Assembly: GCA_041737175.1 (NCBI GenBank) | Contig: JBGSSF010000020.1 | Coordinates: 62,001-126,000 of the forward strand | Length of the DNA: 64,000 nt | From: UBA5072 sp041737175 | Lineage (GTDB): Bacteria; Bacteroidota; Bacteroidia; Bacteroidales; UBA10428 | Reading direction: 5' to 3' | Shown here: positions 1 through 9,200 of the stretch, one piece after another | Layout: each line of letters opens with the position of its first letter | Position numbering within the stretch: position 1 is the first letter of the stretch | Notes under the pieces: model-generated | Told to the model about the DNA's origin: nothing | The model's input: the letters and a program-made list of their open reading frames with translations, nothing else | The model's database searches: none | Made by a program: the position numbers and the translations under genes

Positions 1-689
1 ATCCCGGCAACCAGTATACTGCGCTTGGCCAACAAATGCTCCCTGTTTTTAAGCAGGTACCAGGAGCTTACGCCAACCACAAACAGTGCCGCCAGCACAT
101 ATCCGGATGTGATGGTATGAAGGAATTTATTTACTGCAACAGGAGACAGAAAAACCTCCCAGAAATTTAACATTTCATTCCGTGCCGTATCGGGATTAAA
201 GTGCATGCCTACCGGTTTCTGCATCCACGCATTGGCAACTAGTATCCACAAAGCAGATAGATTTGAGCCGAAAGCAACCAGCCAGGTTGAGATCAGGTGG
301 GATTTTTTACTGACTTTATTCCATCCAAAAAACATGACTGCAATAAAAGTGGATTCCAGGAAAAATGCCATGATTCCTTCAATGGCAAGGGGAGCTCCGA
401 AAATGTCCCCGACAAACCAGGAATAATTGGACCAGTTGGTTCCGAATTCAAATTCAAGTATGATGCCGGTAGCTACACCAATGGCAAAATTTATCCCGAA
501 AAGAGTCATCCAGAACTTGGTGATTCTTTTCCATTCTTCATTGCCCGTTCGCACATATAATGATTCCATTATGGCGATTATAAAGGACAATCCGAGGGTC
601 AACGGGACAAATATCCAATGATACATGGCGGTGAGTGCAAATTGCCCGCGCGACCAGTTAACCAAAGAGAAATCGATGTTTTCAAACAT
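1..689 (-). CDS. cydA: Cytochrome bd ubiquinol oxidase subunit I (partial, C-terminus beyond window)
   Basis: This is the N-terminal ~229 residues of CydA, the haem-carrying subunit of the high-affinity quinol:O2 oxidase in the inner membrane. The start ATG is at 689-687 and the frame runs open off the left edge. The translation follows the family closely: QFALTAMYHW contains the axial haem b595 histidine (His24 here), GATG-type helix residues follow, FGTNWSNYSWFVGDIFG is the conserved loop, and APLAIEGIMAFFLEST holds the two glutamates of the proton and haem path. KFLHTITSGY near residue 190 contains the b558 histidine. It lies 2 bp after the DUF4492 gene, so the two are co-transcribed. cydB is expected just outside the window. 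It indicates microaerobic respiration or O2 scavenging, which fits the divergent flavodiiron protein. Confidence 0.97.
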   Translation of the reverse strand, partial: MFENIDFSLVNWSRGQFALTAMYHWIFVPLTLGLSFIIAIMESLYVRTGNEEWKRITKFWMTLFGINFAIGVATGIILEFEFGTNWSNYSWFVGDIFGAPLAIEGIMAFFLESTFIAVMFFGWNKVSKKSHLISTWLVAFGSNLSALWILVANAWMQKPVGMHFNPDTARNEMLNFWEVFLSPVAVNKFLHTITSGYVLAALFVVGVSSWYLLKNREHLLAKRSILVAG

Positions 690-691
690 AG

Positions 692-919
692 TTATCGGGG
701 TTTTACCAACTGCTCAATTACATAATCTCCTCTTTCCCTGTCGTTTTTGAAATTAACCTTCAGGATGTCCGGGAAAAAGAAAATTTTCAGGATGAAAAAC
801 ATTATGAAAAGTTTAATGAGGATAATGATCCATAACTTTTTTCCTACCGTCATATCACGGAAGCCCTCATAATAAAAACGAAAGATCTTATGGAAAACAG
901 ACCGGCTCAATGCAATCAT
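692..919 (-). CDS. DUF4492 family small membrane protein upstream of cydA
   Basis: A 75-residue protein with an amphipathic N-terminus (FRFYYEGFRDMTVGKKLW) and one strongly hydrophobic helix at about residues 29-50 (IIILIKLFIMFFILKIFFFP), followed by a short charged tail. This matches the DUF4492 family, which in Bacteroidota and Epsilonproteobacteria typically precedes the cytochrome bd genes. Its stop is 2 bp before the cydA start, so translational coupling is likely. By genomic association it is probably a small accessory or assembly subunit of the bd oxidase, comparable in role to CydX, but that role is inferred and no catalytic residues are visible. Confidence 0.85.
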   Translation of the reverse strand: MIALSRSVFHKIFRFYYEGFRDMTVGKKLWIIILIKLFIMFFILKIFFFPDILKVNFKNDRERGDYVIEQLVKPR

Positions 920-951
920 CTATTGATCTATATAAAGATATAAATTTAATT

Positions 952-959
952 TATTTTTG
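952..959 (+). promoter_or_regulatory. Bacteroidota -7 box for the flavodiiron gene
   Basis: TATTTTTG matches the TAnnTTTG consensus exactly and lies 17 bp before the ATG at 977. That leaves a very short leader of about 10-15 nt. A TTG at 923-925 is a possible -33 element, but the 26-bp spacing is longer than usual. The 57-bp spacer between the divergent genes must also hold the promoter of the DUF4492-cydA operon, for which I see no consensus match. Confidence 0.6.
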
Positions 960-976
960 CACAAACCAATTGCTTT

Positions 977-2212
977 ATGGAAATAATGAAAGACGATCAA
1001 GTATTAAGCATCTTAAAAGATGTCAGCTGGATCGGGATTTTGGACAAAAGTATCGTCACCTTTGATATTGTGATGGAGACCAGGGAAGGCACAACTTATA
1101 ATTCCTATTTCATTGATGCCGATAAGAAAGTGGTCATTGACACAGTCAAGGAAAGCTTCCATGACGTTTATCTCAGCAAACTCACGCGTGTAACAGATCC
1201 GTCGAAAATCGATTACATTGTGGTTACACATACTGAACCCGATCATTCAGGTTGTGTGAAGCACCTTCTCGACCTGGCGCCTAAAGCAGTTGTATATGGA
1301 AGCAGGCAGGCGATCAATTATCTTCAGGACATGGTGAACCGGCCCTTTGAATTTGTTGCTGTAAAGGATGGCGATTTACTTGATCTCGGGAATAAGACCA
1401 TCCGGTTTATTTCTGCTCCGAATCTTCACTGGCCTGATTCGATATTTGCATACCTGCAGGATGATAAATTGTTGTTCACCTGCGATTCTTTCGGCGCACA
1501 TTGCTGCCGCGAGGCCATGTTTGATGACTTGGTGGGAGATTACGGAGACTCCTTCAGGTATTATTTTGACGTTATCCTGAAGCCATTCAGCAGTTTCATG
1601 ATCAAGGCCATTGAAAAAATCAGGCCACTGGAGATAGTGGCCGTTTGTCCCGGACATGGACCTATCCTGCGTTCAACCTGGAAAGAAAAAGTGAGTCTTT
1701 CCGAGAAGTATGCCGAGCAATACCTGGCAGATTCACTTTGCAGGGATAACAACATTCTGATCACTTATGTTTCCGCTTATGGCTATACAAAACAAATGGC
1801 TGAAGCAATAGCCACAGGCATTCGAGAGGTTGTGGATTTTTCTATCAACCTGGTAGATATTGAAAATATATTGTTGGGTGATCTTGAAGAATTGATAGTT
1901 CGCAGTAAATCGCTGCTGATCGGGTCACCTACAATCAATCAGAATACCTTGTTGCCGGTATACCGGATGTTCGCTGTTATCAATCCTATCCGGGACAGGG
2001 GCAAAAAGGCAGCGGCGTTCGGATCATACGGCTGGAGCGGTGAGGCAGTTAAAATCATAGAGAATCAGCTTAAGGCGTTGAAATTAAACGTGGTCATGGA
2101 GGGTATTTCCAGCAAATTCTCGCCCGCAGAGCAGAAGTATAACCACATGGTTGATTTTGGACGCAGTTTTGCCCGGTATCTGGTTGAACCGGGCACTGAA
2201 TCCGGGGCTTAA
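977..2212 (+). CDS. fprA: A-type flavoprotein (flavodiiron O2/NO reductase)
   Basis: Soluble cytoplasmic enzyme of 411 residues that reduces O2 to water or NO to N2O. The N-terminal two thirds is a metallo-beta-lactamase-fold diiron domain with HTEPDHSG (residues ~87-94) providing the H-x-E-x-D-H iron ligands, then LHWPDS, CDSFGAH and CPGHGP supplying the remaining His, Asp and His ligands. The C-terminal third is a flavodoxin domain that starts near residue 257 with ITYVSAYGYTKQMAEAI, the FMN phosphate loop. There is no rubredoxin extension, so an external rubredoxin or similar donor is needed. The start at 977 has a second in-frame ATG at 986. Divergence from cydA suggests a shared oxygen or nitrosative stress role. 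The 3' end overlaps the convergent giant gene by 4 bp. Confidence 0.95.
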   Translation: MEIMKDDQVLSILKDVSWIGILDKSIVTFDIVMETREGTTYNSYFIDADKKVVIDTVKESFHDVYLSKLTRVTDPSKIDYIVVTHTEPDHSGCVKHLLDLAPKAVVYGSRQAINYLQDMVNRPFEFVAVKDGDLLDLGNKTIRFISAPNLHWPDSIFAYLQDDKLLFTCDSFGAHCCREAMFDDLVGDYGDSFRYYFDVILKPFSSFMIKAIEKIRPLEIVAVCPGHGPILRSTWKEKVSLSEKYAEQYLADSLCRDNNILITYVSAYGYTKQMAEAIATGIREVVDFSINLVDIENILLGDLEELIVRSKSLLIGSPTINQNTLLPVYRMFAVINPIRDRGKKAAAFGSYGWSGEAVKIIENQLKALKLNVVMEGISSKFSPAEQKYNHMVDFGRSFARYLVEPGTESGA

Positions 2213-5200
2213 AACCCTTTTGAAATCGTGATCTTGCTGATACCAATAAGGTGATCGCGGCTAACCAGTCTTAATACATACAGGCCATCCGGATAAACAT
2301 CCACAGGAATTTCGGTTCTTTTTGTTCCTGCCGGAATCTGTTTCACAAATAAAAGACCTCCCAGGTTGTTGTAGATTTCAAGGGTGATATCCTCAGTGAT
2401 TTCCCGATTGAAATCAACATGGGCCATTCCTTTGACAGGATTGGGATACACCCTGTAAGTTTCCTCCGTACCGGTTCCGGGCAGATTGTCATCTGCCAGG
2501 TGAATAGTACCAATTGTATCGATAGCTGCCTGGTATACCTCGTATGTTGATTCATCCTGGACGAAGGCAACGACTCTGAGCTGTTGACCGTCATAAACAT
2601 GATGGAGTTCCAGGGACTGGTTCACGTACCTGGGTTCGTCCTTTTTCCATTCCTGGTAAATGGTGGTACCGGCCGCATCGGGCAGCATGGCTTTCACGAC
2701 GCTTTCAAAAGATGTTTCCCCATTGATACCTGTTTCACCCGTGATCACCTTTTCAATAACTGCGATGTGTACGGTGAGTTGTTTGGCAGGTATATCCTTT
2801 AGCGAAAACACCTGGGCTTCGGAACTTAAAATATTATTGGACACCTTTGAATTCAGAGAGATCCAGAAATCGGCGTCGTCCAAAGATTCCACCAGCGCCG
2901 GGGCGGGAGAAAGCCGAAGTATTTCATGGTCAAACCGGTGTGCCGATTTTGAGCCGCCGTTCAGAATGGTGTAGGGTACATTGGAGAAACCGTAATAGAA
3001 TACCCGTGCTCCCGGAATCGACGGATTTTGCTGATTAAAAGGGTCCGCTCCCGGGAAAGAAGTATGATATTGAAGATCAATGATATTCATGTCATTGCTA
3101 TTGACCATGTTGTTCAGCACGGCATTAACGGAGTCACAATCCTCACTGGATGAGTTGGTGAAATGTTCCAGCAACACTGTGCGGTTGCGTTCACCGATCC
3201 AGAAATTATCAAAGGCAAATCCATTGTTGTTTCGCGCGGTACCATCGGATCCATAGGCAATCCTGAACTGAACCAATTTCTTGTTCCTCAGCACATCCAA
3301 TGAATGTCTTGCTTCCTTCCAATCGGTATCATTTCCCTGGCTGTTAAAATTGGACCAACCCAGGGATTGATCACCTGGTTTCCCGTCAATCTGGTAATCG
3401 TTAAACCAGTTCAAACCATCACTCAATTCTCCCAGCACCTGCCAGGTTTTGCCGTTATCCACACTGTACTGCAGGGTAGCCCCGTCACGATCGAGATTGA
3501 ACAATCTCCAGATACTCATTTTCAGCATGGGTCTTTGGGTGCCCGTAAAATCGAAGCACGGACTGGTAATCCAGGATTGTTCACGGGGAGGACTGATACC
3601 GGCTATATAGGTATACCAGCAGTGATCACCGGTAAATCCTTTGGTGGGATTGCCCAGGCGCCAGCTGTTGACTGCCGACGGGGAGGGTGCTTCACTTTGC
3701 CATTCGATGGGATTGTTTGCAAAACTTTCCTGATAGGTCTTGTCGGCAAGCTTTACCACAGGTCTCAGGGCAAATAATTTTTTCACCGTATCTGAGCAAC
3801 CGTCCGACGTTTGAACCATCATTTCAATGGTATGATTGCCGGCGTTCGGGAAGGTATGCGTAACATCGCGGGTAGTATAGGAATCGAAACCGGTGGCTTT
3901 GTATATTTTCCAGTTGTATCCGGTTATACTTCCGGATGCGGCAGAAGATGAATTGGACAGGGTAACGGACTGACCTGCCTGATAACATTCGGTTTCCCAT
4001 TTGAAGTTCGCGATGGGAGAATTACTGATATTAAAATGGGTACTTACGGAAAACGAAGTCCCGTCGACATAGGAATAAGTAATTGTATAATTGCCAACAG
4101 CAAGCATCGAAGGATAAACTGTGGCCGAATTATCATGATGATCTGTGAGTCCGGTGCCTCCACTGATGGTAAAACTACCCGTGACCCCGATCATATTAAC
4201 ACCAGTAACCGTGAAGGAATTTTCGTTGCGACAAAAGGTTGTACGATCATTCTCAAATTCGATTACGGCACTGGCCTCGAGAATTCTGACAACAGCGGTG
4301 TCATAACCAAAGCAGGAATTCTGGGATGCCCGGTAGGCATATACAATATGATGTGTTCCGACCGGTGGCAGGGAGGGCACAAAATACCAGAGATCATTGT
4401 ACGGGATCACGCCCGGACCTGTAAACGTGCCGCCGGACGGGGTGCCTGTAATGGGGATCCATTCCACTGACTGTTTGTCGTATGCCGGAGCGAGCCCCGA
4501 CAAAGTCACATCAGGAGAGGAGTTAACGGTAACGGTGGCGCTTCCCGATACCGTGCCCTTGCAGTACTTGTCATACACCTCAAACAGGGTGTACGTGCCG
4601 GCCTGTTGCACTGAAAGGGCATGCGGACTCGAAGAAACATTAGGAACCTCTGTCGGATTTTGGGAATTTCTTCTGTAACTAAACTTCCAGGGGGCTGTTC
4701 CGGTAAGACTTACATTTAAATTTGCCGTTTCATGCTTGCATATGGAAACATTTCCGGATATGTTGGCTGTAGGACCACTGTTGGATCTGACGATACCTTC
4801 GCCCGATACTTTTCCCCTGCATACTGCGTCTTCAACGCGCGAAAGCGTGTAGGTTCCTGTTTGCGTAACCTGCAGCGTGTAGTTTAAAACCGTGATGCTG
4901 TTGATGACTGTAGGATTGGCGCCATTTCTCAGGTAAGTAATGCTCCAGGGGGCTGTTCCGGTAAAGGCTATCCGCAGGGAGGCGGTTTCTCCCGGACAAA
5001 TGCTGTCGATTCCTGAAATAACAGCAGTGGGTGAGGGTTTGAAACCAATGCTCACGTAGCCAGATCCAATTGTATCGCCTGTACAGTGGGCATCTGAAAT
5101 GGATTTAATCCTGTAGGTGCCTTCATGTCTCACGGTAAATGTATAAGGATCAGCTCCGATATCTCTGTATATCACATCGTTTCCATTATCTCTGATAACC

Positions 5201-6222
5201 GTGAATGTCCATGGTGATGTTCCTTCAAGATCAACCCGTATAGATGCAGAAATAGTTTCTTCGTTGCAAAAACTGGCACTGCCGCTTATAACGGCATTTA
5301 CACGGTTATTTACGACAATATTCCGGGTGACGGTATTGCTCACAAGGGTTCCGTCACTTACAGTAAGGGAAAAGGTGCGATTGCCAGCCTCAGGATTAAG
5401 CAGGTCGGTATTCTCATATTTAATGCTTCTGAGAGCATTTACATAGTTTTCAATCCCGGTTTCACCTGTCAGTGATAATTTGCCGGCTTCTGCGTCCCAG
5501 GATCCGGTTATACCGTTCTGATTGGTGAACCTGAGAAAATCCTCGTTCCACGTATATCCTGCAGTGATCAAAACATCCGCGGAAGCTAATCTGTCATTAT
5601 CGGGATCATCAATGTCCAAAGATGAAGTGATGGCTGCCTGTCCTGAACGGATACAATACACAGGTGCGTCGGTTTCAATGCCGGACAATACGGGCGCCAT
5701 GCTGGCTGATTTAAAAACGATATTCCTGGAAACCGTATTGCTGTTGTCCTTTCCGTCGTATACCCTAAAGGAAACAGTCCTTGTTGCCATGGATGGATTC
5801 TGCTTATCCGTATTTTCATAGCGGATACTTCGGAGCGCTGCCTGGTAATTTTCAACGGATGACCTGCCGGATAGGGTGAGAACTCCCAAAAAAGGATTCC
5901 AGTTACCAGAGATCCTGTTCTGGTTGGTAAACCTGAGGACATCCTCGAAACCATCAAACCCTTGTGTGAACCGGATCGTTGCTGACCTGAGGGACTCACT
6001 GTCCTTGTCCCGCACGGTGATTGTACTTGTGATCTCCTTGGCTCCGCTTCCCTTTTCATAAATCAGATCGTCAGATTCAATTCTATCCAGAACAGGGGGG
6101 TCGTCTGCTACTTCGAGCTGAGGAACGGGATCTCCGAGCGCAGGCAAGGAAAACCGGGGATGGAAACTGAATAACCCGGCCATGAGGAGTGCGATGAATA
6201 GAACGTATTTGTCAGTTTTCAT
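2209..6222 (-). CDS. Giant secreted multidomain protein with T9SS type A sorting domain (shorter paralog)
   Basis: A surface or extracellular protein of ~1337 residues. I start at the ATG at 6222 because it is followed by a signal peptide (MKTDKYVLFIALLMAGLFSF); a longer frame reaches 6276. Order: two ~130-residue cadherin-like repeats with FTNQN, ALRSIKYENT and RTFSLTVSDG motifs (to ~305); three repeats of the type ISGxxSICxGExA with TAPW and GTYTL (to ~560); a PKD-like segment (~750-810); a jelly-roll-like segment around ITSPCFDFTG (~885); an Omp28-like thioredoxin-related segment starting LLEHFTNSSSEDC (~1020), in which the first Cys of CxxC is Ser; and a C-terminal sorting domain from YRVYPNPVKG (~1255). 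The last ~940 residues are nearly collinear with the next gene. Function is unknown; adhesion or binding is plausible. It is probably exported by Sec and T9SS and attached to the cell surface. Confidence 0.88.
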   Translation of the reverse strand: MKTDKYVLFIALLMAGLFSFHPRFSLPALGDPVPQLEVADDPPVLDRIESDDLIYEKGSGAKEITSTITVRDKDSESLRSATIRFTQGFDGFEDVLRFTNQNRISGNWNPFLGVLTLSGRSSVENYQAALRSIRYENTDKQNPSMATRTVSFRVYDGKDNSNTVSRNIVFKSASMAPVLSGIETDAPVYCIRSGQAAITSSLDIDDPDNDRLASADVLITAGYTWNEDFLRFTNQNGITGSWDAEAGKLSLTGETGIENYVNALRSIKYENTDLLNPEAGNRTFSLTVSDGTLVSNTVTRNIVVNNRVNAVISGSASFCNEETISASIRVDLEGTSPWTFTVIRDNGNDVIYRDIGADPYTFTVRHEGTYRIKSISDAHCTGDTIGSGYVSIGFKPSPTAVISGIDSICPGETASLRIAFTGTAPWSITYLRNGANPTVINSITVLNYTLQVTQTGTYTLSRVEDAVCRGKVSGEGIVRSNSGPTANISGNVSICKHETANLNVSLTGTAPWKFSYRRNSQNPTEVPNVSSSPHALSVQQAGTYTLFEVYDKYCKGTVSGSATVTVNSSPDVTLSGLAPAYDKQSVEWIPITGTPSGGTFTGPGVIPYNDLWYFVPSLPPVGTHHIVYAYRASQNSCFGYDTAVVRILEASAVIEFENDRTTFCRNENSFTVTGVNMIGVTGSFTISGGTGLTDHHDNSATVYPSMLAVGNYTITYSYVDGTSFSVSTHFNISNSPIANFKWETECYQAGQSVTLSNSSSAASGSITGYNWKIYKATGFDSYTTRDVTHTFPNAGNHTIEMMVQTSDGCSDTVKKLFALRPVVKLADKTYQESFANNPIEWQSEAPSPSAVNSWRLGNPTKGFTGDHCWYTYIAGISPPREQSWITSPCFDFTGTQRPMLKMSIWRLFNLDRDGATLQYSVDNGKTWQVLGELSDGLNWFNDYQIDGKPGDQSLGWSNFNSQGNDTDWKEARHSLDVLRNKKLVQFRIAYGSDGTARNNNGFAFDNFWIGERNRTVLLEHFTNSSSEDCDSVNAVLNNMVNSNDMNIIDLQYHTSFPGADPFNQQNPSIPGARVFYYGFSNVPYTILNGGSKSAHRFDHEILRLSPAPALVESLDDADFWISLNSKVSNNILSSEAQVFSLKDIPAKQLTVHIAVIEKVITGETGINGETSFESVVKAMLPDAAGTTIYQEWKKDEPRYVNQSLELHHVYDGQQLRVVAFVQDESTYEVYQAAIDTIGTIHLADDNLPGTGTEETYRVYPNPVKGMAHVDFNREITEDITLEIYNNLGGLLFVKQIPAGTKRTEIPVDVYPDGLYVLRLVSRDHLIGISKITISKGF

Positions 6223-6255
6223 GACTGAAAGGGTTAAGTATGGATGCATAACGAA

Positions 6256-6283
6256 CAGGCAATGTGCAGAAAGCACATGCCTG
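6256..6283. terminator. Hairpin between the two giant paralogs
   Basis: Left arm CAGGCAATGTGC (6256-6267), 5-nt loop AGAAA, right arm GCACATGCCTG (6273-6283). The stem is perfect apart from a one-base bulge. It sits 6 bp after the stop of the 1960-residue paralog (minus strand) and before the start of the next, so it may limit read-through or stabilise the upstream mRNA end. No T-tract is evident, so an intrinsic terminator role is tentative. Confidence 0.45.
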
Positions 6284-6289
6284 CCCGGA

Positions 6290-9200
6290 TTATTTTGAAA
6301 TCGTCAGCTTGCTGATCCCAATAAGCTGATCGCGACTTACGAGTCTCAATATATATAGTCCGTCGGGATAATTCTCCACCGGAATTTCGGCTCTTTGAGT
6401 TCCTGAAGGAATATGTTTCACAAACACCAGACCTCCCAGGCTGTTGTACATTTCGAACGTGATATCCTCCGTGATATCCTGTTCGAATTCCACAAACGCC
6501 ATGCTGCCGGCCGGATTGGGATATACCAGGAAAGGTTTCTCATCGCCGGATCCGGGCAGATAATCGTCCAATCCCGTGAAAACCCCGATGGTATCCATGG
6601 CGGCCTGGTAAACTTCGTAGGTGGATTCATCCTGTACGTAAGCGACGACCCTGAGCTGGCTGGTATCATAAACATGTTGCAACTGCCAGGATTCATTCAC
6701 ATACCGGGGTTCATCCTTTTTCCATTCCTGGTAAATGGTGGTGCCGGCGGCATCGGGCAACATGGTTTTCACAACGCTTTCAAAAGAAGTTTCGCCATTG
6801 CTGCCTGTTTCACCTGTAATAACCTTTTCAATAACCGCGATGTGCACGGTGAGCTGAGTGGCAGGAATGTCCTGAAGGGCAAATACCTGTGCTTCAACAT
6901 TAAGAATATCACCTGAAACCTTTGAGTTCAGCGTAATCCAGAATTTGCTGTCGTGCAACGATTCAACCAGAGCCGCATTGGGAGTAAGCGGCATAATATT
7001 ATGATCAAACCGGTGCGCTGTTTTTGAACCACCGTTCAGTATGGTGTAAGGCACATCGGAGAAACCGTAATAGAATACACGGGCTCCCGGGATCGACGGA
7101 TTATGCTGGTTAAATGGATCTGCTCCGGGGAAAGAGGTATGGTATTGCAGATCAATGATGTTCATTTCATTGTTATTAACCAGGCTGTTCAGCACAGCGT
7201 CAACAGAGTCACAATCCTGATCCGACGAGTTGGTGAAGTGCTCCAGCAAGGCTGTGCGGTTGCGTTCAAGAATCCAGAAATTATCAAAGGCAAAACCATT
7301 GTTATTCCGCGCTGTACCATCAGATCCGTAGGCTATCCTGAACTGTACTGTCTTTTTATTCTTCAGTATATCCAGGGAGTGTCTTGCCGTCTTCCATTCG
7401 GTGTCATTTCCCTGGCTGTTAAAATTGGACCAGCCCACGGATTGGTCGCCGGGTTTTCCGTCGATCTGGTAATCGTTAAACCAGAATAAACCGTCTGCCA
7501 GTTCTCCCAGCACATGCCATGATTTGCTGCTATCCGCACTATACTGCACTGTCGCCCCATCGCGGTCGAGATTGAACAACCTCCAGATATCCATTTTCAG
7601 CATAGGTCTTTGGGTACCTGTAAAATCGAAGCACGGACTTGTAATCCAGGATTGTTCACGGGGCGCACTGGTACCCGGAATATAGGTAAACCAGCAGTGA
7701 TCACCCGTAAATCCCTTGGTGGGATTGCCCAGTCGCCAGCTATTGACTGTTAGGGTGGAAGATGTTCCGCTTTGCCATTCGAGGGGACTGTCGGCGAAAT
7801 CTTCGGAATAAGCCAGATCTTTCAGGGCATATGTGGGTCTCAGGCTGAACATTTTGATCGTGGTATCCGCGCAGCCGTAAGTATTTTGTATCTGCAATTC
7901 AATGAACTGATTTCCGGCCTGCGTAAAAGTATGAGAGATATTCTTCGTTTCAAAAGGAACAAAACCTGTAGGCGTATATATTTTCCAGTAATAGCTGGTA
8001 TCTGTAAGATTTCCAAAATTCGATGCAGAAGTATTTGTCATTTTGATGGCCTTACCTGTCTGAAAACACTCGGTTTCCCACCTAAAATCGGCTACCGGCG
8101 CAAGTCCGACATCAAATTTACTGCCCACCGAAAGACTGGTTCCGTCGAAATAGGTATACGTGATCGTGTACTCACCGGCAGCAAGCTGGGCAGGATTCAC
8201 GGTGGCGGTATTATCACGGTGATCAACCAGACCAGTACCCCCGCTTATTGTGAAGGAGCCGATTACATTGGCCAGATTCACGCCTGTAACGACAAAAGAA
8301 CGATCGTTGCGGCAGTATTTGGTGCGGTTGTTTTCAAACTCAATGACCGCATTTGCCTCAAGAACTCTCACCACGGCAGTATCATACCCGTAACATGATG
8401 TGGGGGAAGCCCTGTAGGCATATACAATATTGTGCGTGCCCACCGGAGGCAGGGAAGGCACAAAATACCAGCTTGAATTGTAAGGTATCACGCCAGGGCC
8501 GGAGAATGTGCCACCTGCCGGGGTGCCTGTAATCTGGATCCAATCCGGGGACTGCTTATTATAGGCGGACGCAAGACCCGATAACAGCACATCAGGAGCA
8601 GGCGTAACGTTAATAACGGCACTGCCTGATACGGTACCCTTGCAGTTTTTATCATAAACTTCAGTCAGGATATAGGTTCCGGCTTGTTGAACAGCCACAG
8701 TCCGTGGACTGGTAAGCACATTGGGAATTTCGACAGGAGTATCCGTATTTCTCCTGTAACTGAACTTCCAGGGGGCTGTACCTGTCAGGGCTACATTCAG
8801 ATTGGCGGATGCATGTTCACAAATGGTGGCATTACCTGATATAACGGCTGTTGGAAAAATATGGGCTCTGACAATCCCTGTGCCGGAAGTTTTTCCCGTG
8901 CACAGCGCATCCTGAACGCGCGAAAGCGTATAGGTACCGGTTTGTGTAACCTGAAGAGTGTAATTTAAACCCGTGATGTTGTTGATGACTGTAGGATTAG
9001 CGCCATTTCTCAGGTAGGTAATACTAAAGGGTCCTGTTCCGGCCAACACAACCTGAAGGCTGGCCGTTTCGCCCGGGCAGATGCTGTCAATACCTGAGAG
9101 CACAGCCGTAGGTGAAACCTTGTAGGTTATTCTTGCCGTACCTGTGCCAGCTGTATCGCCGGGACAACCGTTGACATCCGTAAGTGATTTAATCCGGTAT

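Noticed and set aside
205..621. Three plus-strand open frames over the first 620 bases
   Set aside because: They are antisense to cydA, whose minus-strand translation matches the family residue by residue.
3304..3777. Plus-strand open frame of 157 codons inside the T9SS giant gene, and similar ones at 4036-4470, 7772-8398 and 9956-10357
   Set aside because: They lie antisense to long, well-supported coding regions with clear domain repeats, show no recognisable domain, and follow from the codon composition of the repetitive genes.
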